Assembly (NCBI RefSeq): GCF_017114945.1
Contig: NZ_JABXKQ010000020.1
Coordinates: forward strand, 1 to 64,000
Direction: 5' to 3'
DNA: 64,000 nucleotides
Source: Nostoc sp. JL34
Lineage (GTDB): Bacteria > Cyanobacteriota > Cyanobacteriia > Cyanobacteriales > Nostocaceae
Below, piece after piece: positions 57,634 to 64,000 of the stretch. The position numbers were made by a program, and so were the translations under genes. Position 1 is the first letter of the stretch, and the number at the start of each line of letters is the position of its first letter. A model generated the notes under the pieces. The model searched no databases and was not told the origin of the DNA. It was given only the letters and a program-made list of their open reading frames with translations.

Positions 57634-58629
57634 CTAACGGATTAAATCAGCACGAGGTTTAAAGGTTTCAATTTCCCTTAACTTTTCGTAAATTTCTCGT
57701 TCTTCTTGACTAATATTTTTCGGCGTAACTATTTGAATTTCTACTAATTGATCGCCACGTTTCCCGTCATCACTGGGATAGCCTTTATTCCCTAGTCGAA
57801 ATTTTTGACCAGACCTAACTCCGGGAGGGGTGGTCATTTTCACAGGCCCATCAAGAGTAGGTGCTTCTACCTGTCCTCCTAAAACTGCCTCGCTAGGAGT
57901 AACTGGTACTTGACAGACGATATTTGAACCTTCTAGTTTAAATAATGGATGAGGCTCTACGGTAATTTTTAAGTATAAATCGCCACCACCAACGCCTTGG
58001 TTTCGCAAACGGATGGTTTGACCTGATACCATCCCTGGAGGCATATTAACTTCTAGCGATCGCCCATCTTCCAAACGAATGCGTTCATTACCACCTTGAT
58101 AAGCTTTTTCTAGTGGGAGTGTTAATCTAGCTTCTATATCCCGACGGGTTGTGCGAGGTGGAGTGTTAACGGTATAGGCAACTTTTGTTCTGGGGGAACG
58201 AAACGGATCGCTAGTATTGCCATTACTGGAATTACTTGTCGCACTCTTATTTTTTACGCCGATAACTTGATTAATAAAGCTTTCAAAATCGGAGAATTGG
58301 CTGGGATCTACCTCCTGATTCCCGTTGCGATCGCTAGCACTACTCTGCCAAGTTTTAGCCTTTGGCGTTTGTTTATTGCCTGCAAAGCCTTTTTGCTTCC
58401 AGTAGCGGCTAAACTGGTCATACTGCGATCGCTTGGCTGGATCGGAAAGAACTTCATAAGCCTCGCCGATATCCTTAAATTTTTCCTCAGATTCTTTGTT
58501 ACCCGGATTGAGATCGGGGTGATATTGCCTTGCTAACCGCCGATAAACCTTTTTAATTTCCTCACCAGAGGCATCTTTAGATACTCCTAAAATTTCATAG
58601 TAATCGCGAAAGTTCGGCAAATTTTGCAT
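57634..58629 (-). CDS. dnaJ: DnaJ-family co-chaperone (CbpA-like)
   Basis: The 331-residue protein has a J domain ([37 protein letters not shown] near 37-39), then a Gly/Ser-rich linker and the DnaJ C-terminal substrate-binding domains ([34 protein letters not shown]...). It lacks the CxxCxGxG zinc fingers, so it is a type B (CbpA-like) DnaJ. It delivers substrates to DnaK; dnaK lies directly upstream with a 205-bp gap. Confidence 0.95.
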   Translation of the reverse strand: MQNLPNFRDYYEILGVSKDASGEEIKKVYRRLARQYHPDLNPGNKESEEKFKDIGEAYEVLSDPAKRSQYDQFSRYWKQKGFAGNKQTPKAKTWQSSASDRNGNQEVDPSQFSDFESFINQVIGVKNKSATSNSSNGNTSDPFRSPRTKVAYTVNTPPRTTRRDIEARLTLPLEKAYQGGNERIRLEDGRSLEVNMPPGMVSGQTIRLRNQGVGGGDLYLKITVEPHPLFKLEGSNIVCQVPVTPSEAVLGGQVEAPTLDGPVKMTTPPGVRSGQKFRLGNKGYPSDDGKRGDQLVEIQIVTPKNISQEEREIYEKLREIETFKPRADLIR

Positions 58630-58678
58630 AGTCAGTTATTTAAATTTTAGATTTTAGATTTTTGATTTGGGATTAATT

Positions 58679-58742
58679 AAGAGTTAGGAGAGAGGAGTTA
58701 CAAGTTAAAAGATTTAATTTTTAACTTCTACTCTTAACTCTT
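58679..58742. repeat. Fold-back repeat between dnaK and dnaJ
   Basis: aagagttaggagagagg on the left and acttctactcttaactctt on the right are imperfectly complementary around ttaattttt. It could be a weak terminator or attenuator between dnaK and dnaJ. Confidence 0.5.
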
Positions 58743-58834
58743 ATCAGAAGTACTAATTAGGTAGACATAATTAAATATAAAATGCCAACCAGTTAAATCA
58801 GCTTCTTGAGGAGTTTTTATCTCCTGCTTTCTAC

Positions 58835-60928
58835 TTACAACCAATCATTGTCTTCTTCTTCATCCCAGTTATCTTGGTAGCTAGGACGGGATTTGCGTGG
58901 AGGACGACTTTCATAGGAGGAAGAACGATTATCCCGGTTATAATCTCTGCCATAGTCTTTACCGTAGTCTTTACCGTAATCTTTGCCATAGTCCTGACTG
59001 TATGAGTCGCGTTCCCGATATGTATCTCTAGGAGATTCGCGTTCTCGTTCCTTATCACCGCCAGTAAAGATGTCACGGATAGTCCCAAACAAGTCGTCAT
59101 CTTCATCTTCAGCATAAGTCTGGCGGACTTCGCGATTTAGCTCATAGAGAGCATCTTGCAAGTCGGCGTAGGCTTGATCAATCCCGCGATCGCTATTTTC
59201 CTTAAGACTCTCTTTTAAGTCTCGACAAATATTATCAATTCTTTGGCGGCGGCTGCGGGCAAACTGCATACCAAATTCCAGCGCGACTTCTCTAAGTTGT
59301 CGTTCTGCTTGGAAAATCAGCGCCTCAGAACGAGTCCGCTTTTCTACTCTTTCTTTACGTTCGCGATCGACATCGGCGTATTTTTGAGCGTCCTGAATCA
59401 TCCGATTCACTTCCGACTCGTTCAAGGTGGAAGCGCCTTGAATGGTGATACTCTGTTCTCGCCCAGTGGTTCTATCTAAGGCTGTTACCTGTAAAATACC
59501 ATTCGCATCGATATCAAATGACACCTGAACTTGGGGAATTCCTCGTGGTGCTGGCGGGATGCCATAGAGCTTGAACCGTCCTAATGATTTGTTGTTTGCT
59601 GCCATTTCCCGTTCGCCCTGGACTACGTGAATTTCCACAGTATTTTGGTTATTTTCAGACGTGGAAAAAATGTCAGAACGACGGACTGGAATGGTGGTGT
59701 TGCGGGGAATGAGTTTTTTCATCACGCCGCCGATAGTTTCCAATCCCATAGATAGGGGTGTGACATCCAAAAGCAGCACATCTTTGAGTTCGCCTGCGAG
59801 AATTCCGGCTTGAATTGCTGCGCCTACTCCCACGACTTCATCGGGGTTGACATTTTCGTTAGGTTCTGTACCAATCAAGTCCCGCACAAGCTGCTTCACC
59901 ATTGGCATCCGTGTAGAACCGCCAACTAACACAACTTCTTCAATGTCTCTAGGTGAAAGTCCGGCATCTTTGAGGGCGCGTTTCACTGGTGTCCGTAAGC
60001 GCCCCACCAAATCACCACACAAACCTTCAAACTGGGAACGAGTTAAACGAGTTTCCAGATGTTTGGGGCCATCTTCCGTGGCGGTGATGAAGGGTAAATT
60101 AATATCGGTAACGCTGACAGCAGAAAGCTCAATTTTGGCTTTTTCCGCAGCTTCCATCAGACGTTGCAAAGCTTGGCGATCGCGTCTTAAGTCTACCTCT
60201 TCTGTTTCCAGAAATTGCTCTGCTAACCAATCTACGATTATTTTGTCAAAGTCATTCCCACCAAGTTGTGTATCTCCACTGGTAGCTTTGACTTCAAATA
60301 TCCCATCGCCTACTTCTAAAATCGACACGTCAAAGGTGCCACCACCCAAGTCAAATACTAAGATAGTTTCCGTGTCACCCCGATCTAATCCATAAGCCAA
60401 AGATGCCGCAGTCGGTTCATTCAGAATCCGCAGCACTTCTAAACCAGCAATTCTGCCAGCATCGCGGGTTGCTTGCCGCTGAGAATCGTTAAAATAAGCG
60501 GGGACTGTAATGACTGCCCCTGTGACTGGTTCACCTAAATAGCGACTAGCATCGTCTGCCAATTTCTTCAGCACCATTGCTGAAATTTCTTCTGGTGCAA
60601 ATTCCTTATTGAGACGGGGACAGGCAACTTTAATATTACCTACTTCGTCTTTGCGGATGGTGTAGGGCACACGCTTAGAATCTGCATTCAGTTCGCCATA
60701 CTTCCGCCCAATGAAGCGTTTAACTGCAAAAAAGGTATTTTGGGGATTGAGGACGGTTTGTCGCCGTGCCATTTGCCCAACCACCCTTTCACCTTCTTTG
60801 CTGAAGCCAACTACGGAGGGGGTTGTTCGCATTCCTTCTGCATTGGCAATCACCACCGGCTTGCCACCCTCCATAACGGCGACTACTGAGTTGGTTGTAC
60901 CCAAGTCGATGCCGACTACCTTGCCCAT
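58835..60928 (-). CDS. dnaK: DnaK (Hsp70) chaperone
   Basis: The 697-residue protein has the Hsp70 ATPase signatures [36 protein letters not shown] and [17 protein letters not shown], and a peptide-binding domain (residues about 390-530). The C-terminus is unusual: about 60 residues rich in D, Y, G, K and R ([22 protein letters not shown]) and a DEEEDNDWL end, not the EEVD-like end. Such an extended tail resembles cyanobacterial DnaK1-type paralogues (recollection, not checked). An AGGAGAAG ribosome-binding site precedes the ATG. Confidence 0.95.
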   Translation of the reverse strand: MGKVVGIDLGTTNSVVAVMEGGKPVVIANAEGMRTTPSVVGFSKEGERVVGQMARRQTVLNPQNTFFAVKRFIGRKYGELNADSKRVPYTIRKDEVGNIKVACPRLNKEFAPEEISAMVLKKLADDASRYLGEPVTGAVITVPAYFNDSQRQATRDAGRIAGLEVLRILNEPTAASLAYGLDRGDTETILVFDLGGGTFDVSILEVGDGIFEVKATSGDTQLGGNDFDKIIVDWLAEQFLETEEVDLRRDRQALQRLMEAAEKAKIELSAVSVTDINLPFITATEDGPKHLETRLTRSQFEGLCGDLVGRLRTPVKRALKDAGLSPRDIEEVVLVGGSTRMPMVKQLVRDLIGTEPNENVNPDEVVGVGAAIQAGILAGELKDVLLLDVTPLSMGLETIGGVMKKLIPRNTTIPVRRSDIFSTSENNQNTVEIHVVQGEREMAANNKSLGRFKLYGIPPAPRGIPQVQVSFDIDANGILQVTALDRTTGREQSITIQGASTLNESEVNRMIQDAQKYADVDRERKERVEKRTRSEALIFQAERQLREVALEFGMQFARSRRQRIDNICRDLKESLKENSDRGIDQAYADLQDALYELNREVRQTYAEDEDDDLFGTIRDIFTGGDKERERESPRDTYRERDSYSQDYGKDYGKDYGKDYGRDYNRDNRSSSYESRPPRKSRPSYQDNWDEEEDNDWL

Positions 60929-61420
60929 GCGTTACTCTTCTCCTAAAGTGTCTTATATATTTATTATGATTGGGCGGAACTACTTCTAGCTTTGTGCTAT
61001 AGCATTAAAACACCTCAATGGTATAATAGTCATCATTAAAGCAGTAAGCTAAGAAGTGCAGCTAGAGGAGATAGTTGCAAGACTAGGATAGCATTGAGAT
61101 GGTTGGCGTGCCCAAGCAGCCTCAATTCTTGTTATCCGCCTACTTCTGTTTAAGTTATCTGCAAGTTGGTAAATGCATATTTTGCACCAAGCCCTGGCGA
61201 TTAGAAATCGCAGCTATACAAACGTACTCCTTTGGAGAACCCGTTCGCGGTAGCGTCTTTGCAGGAGAAGGGTAAGCTGCCTACGCGAACTTAGGAAAAA
61301 TCAATGATTTAAACCCGCGTAGGCGGGTAAAGTCTCGTTTAGCCACGACTTCTAGTCGCCTAGTGCAAGACTTTTTTGATTACTTTAAAACTCTAATATT
61401 ATTGCCACCATCTTAAAAAT
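60929..61420. other. Gene-free stretch, about 490 bp
   Basis: Between the divergent dnaK and M28 genes. It holds their promoters, a GC-rich repeat (61231-61298: gttcgcggtagcgtctttgc, ...ctgcctacgcgaac) and a small hairpin ACCCGC / GCGGGT (61313-61328). No CIRCE element was seen. Confidence 0.5.
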
Positions 61421-62269
61421 TTGAATTTAACAGAGCGATTACAAACTTCCCTGAGTCAGATAGCGCGAGAACGTGATCCTTACATGGCAACGGCTGGGCA
61501 TTTTTTTGTCCAAGAATACATCCGCCAGGAATTTTCCCAATGGGGGAGTGTGGAAATCCACACCTTTGAAGTCAGAGGCAAAGCTTGTAATAACTTGATA
61601 TTAAATTTACCTTCCCAAACTAAAGGGCAAAAAAAGGATTTGCCACCTATTTTAATTGGCGCTCATTATGATGGCGTTCCAGGAACAGTCGCAGCTGATG
61701 ATAATGCTACAGGTGTGGCGGTGTTGCTGGAATTAGCGAGAAAGTTTGCTGCCCAAGCTGTCAGATATCCCTTAAGACTGGTTGCTTTCGATATGGAAGA
61801 ATACGGCTTACTGGGTAGTGCTGACTATGCAGCCCTGTTGCATCAACAAAAGCAACAGCTACGCTTAATGATCTCCTTAGAAATGCTCGGTTATAAGGAT
61901 TCTACACCTGGCTCCCAAAGTTACCCCCCTCCTCTGGAACGCTTCTACCCAGATAGAGGTGATTTTATTGCTTTAATTGGCAACTTGCGGACATTGCCTG
62001 ACTTAATTGGGATGAGCCGTAATATTCGCAAAGCTGGCGTATCTAGTCAATGGCTACCCGTGCCGAATCGAGGTTTAATAGTTCCCCAAACCAGACTTAG
62101 CGATCATGCACCTTTCTGGGATTTGGGTTATCCGGCAATGATGGTGACAGATACGGCATTCTTGCGAAATCCACATTATCACAAAGCTAGTGATGCGATC
62201 GCTACTTTGGATTTAGATTTTCTTACTCGTGTATGTGAAGGGTTGGAAATTGCGATTCGGCGATTGTGA
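61421..62269 (+). CDS. M28 family metallopeptidase
   Basis: The 282-residue protein (TTG start, no strong ribosome-binding site) has the M28 zinc-binding motifs PPILIGAHYDGVPGTVAADDNATGVAVLLELARKF and VAFDMEEYGLLGSADYA, and a final SDHAPFWDLGYPAMMVTD. No signal peptide is seen with this start. It is a putative co-catalytic zinc aminopeptidase. Confidence 0.9.
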   Translation: MNLTERLQTSLSQIARERDPYMATAGHFFVQEYIRQEFSQWGSVEIHTFEVRGKACNNLILNLPSQTKGQKKDLPPILIGAHYDGVPGTVAADDNATGVAVLLELARKFAAQAVRYPLRLVAFDMEEYGLLGSADYAALLHQQKQQLRLMISLEMLGYKDSTPGSQSYPPPLERFYPDRGDFIALIGNLRTLPDLIGMSRNIRKAGVSSQWLPVPNRGLIVPQTRLSDHAPFWDLGYPAMMVTDTAFLRNPHYHKASDAIATLDLDFLTRVCEGLEIAIRRL

Positions 62270-62471
62270 AAACATACTAGGAGAGGTTTATAGTTCGTCC
62301 AACCAAACTTAGCGATCGCACCTCTTTTTTAGATGTGGTTTATCTGCCATGATGATGACAAATACAACATTTTCGCGGAATCTACACTATGCACAAACTA
62401 AGTGATGCGATCGCCACTTGAATTTGTGATATTTTATATTATTTTTTATTAATCAATATTCTCAAATCTTT

Positions 62472-63386
62472 TCAATTAATTATACTATTATCTTTACGCT
62501 CTCGCGCATTGGGAGTCAAAGTAATTAAATCGTCAATATTACGCTTCATTGTCTCGCAAATTGCATCTAATGGTAAATCATTAGCGTCATAACCAAAGGG
62601 GTTTTCTATCTCTAAACCAATGGCTTCGATGCCAAACACAGTAAACCCAACCAAGGCAGAAATTAAACCTGTCCACCAACCGAGACTGTCTACTATTTGA
62701 AATGGCAGCAAAAAGCAATAGAGGATCAGTAATTGTTTCAAATGAATAGCGTAAGCGAGCGGCATAGGCGTTTTTAAAATCCGTTCGCAAGCACCTAAAT
62801 TATCCACAAGATTATTCAATAATTCTTGCATAGATGTTAGTTGGTAGCTATTAAGGCAATTACGATTATACTGTTCTTGTAAATAATCTCCTATCCAAAA
62901 GGCAACTTCTATAGGGGGATTATTCATAATTTTCAGTTTTATATACTTAGTAGATGGCATTAAATCTTCTAATTCGCTATTGACAGCTTCTCCTCGCAAA
63001 TGTAATTTAGTTGTTACAGCAAAAGCTGCCAGTAAGTTTAATGCTGTAATTTTCTTGTCTTTATCTTCTGGTGAAATTTCATCAACTGATACCCAAATTT
63101 GTCGCGCTAGATTTCGGACGTTATTTACTATAGAACCCCAGCATTTTCTCCCTTCCCAAAATCGCTCATAAGCAGTATTTGTCCGAAATACAAGTAATAA
63201 ACCTAAAACAATACTAGGAATAACACTTCCTAAAATAGGTTGGGATACAGGTTTATCAAAATGGTGAAGCAGAGAAATTATAAATCCGAAAGCTCCACAC
63301 CATAAAATATGTTTGAAAATTGCTTTCATTACTGAACCTTTAGGTTGTAATGCTGTGCGGAACGATTTGATTTTCTCGGCTATCAT
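62472..63386 (-). CDS. Bestrophin family anion channel
   Basis: The 304-residue membrane protein fits the bestrophin/UPF0187 family: FIISLLHHFDKPVSQPILGSVIPSIVLGLLLVFRTNTAYERFWEGRKCWGSIVNNVRNLARQI contains the conserved RTNTAYERFWEGRK, and IETEN-type residues follow. Several TM helices are predicted. Bacterial members conduct cations or anions; in cyanobacteria bestrophin-like proteins have been proposed to move bicarbonate or chloride across thylakoid membranes, but the ion is not shown here. Confidence 0.9.
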   Translation of the reverse strand: MIAEKIKSFRTALQPKGSVMKAIFKHILWCGAFGFIISLLHHFDKPVSQPILGSVIPSIVLGLLLVFRTNTAYERFWEGRKCWGSIVNNVRNLARQIWVSVDEISPEDKDKKITALNLLAAFAVTTKLHLRGEAVNSELEDLMPSTKYIKLKIMNNPPIEVAFWIGDYLQEQYNRNCLNSYQLTSMQELLNNLVDNLGACERILKTPMPLAYAIHLKQLLILYCFLLPFQIVDSLGWWTGLISALVGFTVFGIEAIGLEIENPFGYDANDLPLDAICETMKRNIDDLITLTPNARERKDNSIIN

Positions 63387-63853
63387 GTAGTCACCCTAAT
63401 CTAATATTTCTTGAATCGATACGTTAAGCATTTGCTAGCTTACAAATAATCACTATAGAAATAGCATAATTAGCCAAGTAAATACTTTAAAAAGTAATCT
63501 TGTTAAAGAACATTATATGCTAGCGTCAATGATTGTATTCTAGCTTCTGTTATCCAATATCGAGTCTAGTTGAATATTTATCATGATGACTGGCACAAAG
63601 AGTTTTCTTGATTAGCAATTTGGCGGACATTACATAAAAGTCAAAAGCGATGCCTACGCAGCAATTGTATATAAATGCAAATATTTACCCGTGGCTGCAT
63701 AAATCCTGCATTCCACTTTGATAAATCTATAGAAAAAAGGTACATGCTGATCGATGATTTTTAGATTATTCGTTATCATGTATCCCAGTCAATCAAAAAG
63801 TTCTAACCTGTACAAATCCTGCCCTGTAAATTAAACGTTTAGGCATGACTTAT
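63387..63853. other. Gene-free stretch, about 470 bp
   Basis: AT-rich spacer between the minus-strand VOC gene and bestrophin. No gene, RNA or repeat recognised; it should include the bestrophin promoter near 63387. Confidence 0.45.
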
Positions 63854-64000
63854 TTAGTTATGTCTTTTTTTGTCGTTAGTCTCGAAACGTTGAATTTCAA
63901 TCAAATAACCATCAGGATCGCGGAAAAAGCAATGGTAAATGTTGTACTTTTCATTTAGTGTAGGTGGCTTTTCAAATTCGACGCCACGTTCTTTGAGATA
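63854..64000 (-). CDS. VOC (glyoxalase-like) protein, C-terminal end, partial
   Basis: The last 48 residues of a minus-strand protein, cut by the window edge: YLKERGVEFEKPPTLN, then IYHCFFRDPDGYLIEIQRF, ending at the stop 63854-63856. The FFRDPDGYLIEIQ motif is the C-terminal beta-alpha-beta end of a VOC/glyoxalase domain, with a metal-ligand Glu in IEIQ. The substrate cannot be inferred from this part. Confidence 0.85.
   Translation of the reverse strand, partial: YLKERGVEFEKPPTLNEKYNIYHCFFRDPDGYLIEIQRFETNDKKRHN

Noticed and set aside
60929-61420. CIRCE element before dnaK
   Set aside because: No TTAGCACTC-N9-GAGTGCTAA pattern found in the upstream region.

Overview
The window looks like a chromosomal segment of a filamentous, Nostoc-type cyanobacterium. 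The evidence is frequent HIP1 octamers (GCGATCGC), intergenic fold-back and heptamer repeats, and cyanobacterial genes: geranylgeranyl reductase (chlP), plant-type ferredoxin (petF), biliverdin reductase (bvdR), a CrtO-type carotenoid ketolase, a CYP110-like P450, DUF1350, DUF3143 and sulfiredoxin. No rRNA, tRNA, CRISPR array or complete insertion sequence was recognised.

Layout. 1-2.8 kb: a TPR protein with a truncated NB-ARC core and a secreted pentapeptide-repeat protein. 2.9-7.6 kb: the glycine cleavage genes gcvT, gcvH and gcvP. 7.7-17.1 kb, mostly minus strand: PhoD phosphatase, a PEP-CTERM protein, an RmlD-like reductase, a TPR lipoprotein, CrtO, a DUF2993 protein and a P450. 17.4-19.7 kb: a phosphoketolase-like ThDP enzyme. 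19.8-23.2 kb: a tightly coupled four-gene ABC-three-component (ABC-3C) cassette, a probable defence system, followed by a Uma2 nuclease-fold gene. 24.5-26.3 kb: LemA and an M48 protease that appears internally deleted and frameshifted. 26.6-30 kb: a two-TM protein, DUF1350, an RsbU-like phosphatase and a STAS antagonist. 30.9-35 kb: an HTH-GrpE fusion, Dps, sulfiredoxin, a SpoIID protein and ferredoxin. 35.8-44 kb: bvdR-map, Uma2, a membrane pentapeptide protein, GNAT, chlP, a YidD with a cysteine-rich tail, and an orphan cysA. 44-51 kb: an M16 peptidase fusion, a broken Uma2 gene and prolyl oligopeptidase. 51-56 kb: a 1392-residue DUF4157 protein whose C-terminus resembles the colicin E3 rRNase, plus an unknown downstream partner. 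56-61 kb: DUF3143, a J-domain membrane protein, an orphan Phd antitoxin, DnaJ and DnaK. 61.4-64 kb: M28 peptidase, bestrophin and the end of a VOC protein.

The strongest candidates for an under-described system are two. The first is the ABC-3C cassette, where two adjacent genes carry similar N-terminal coiled coils, suggesting an adaptor pairing. The second is the DUF4157/colicin-E3-like toxin with its closely spaced partner. Several loci show gene decay: the P-loop-less NB-ARC protein, the split M48 gene, the nonsense-mutated Uma2 gene, and the antitoxin whose toxin frame stops after four codons. Intergenic regions carry at least three related fold-back repeats and a possible 123-bp MITE. 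All family calls were made by reading the sequence and recalling family motifs; no searches were run.
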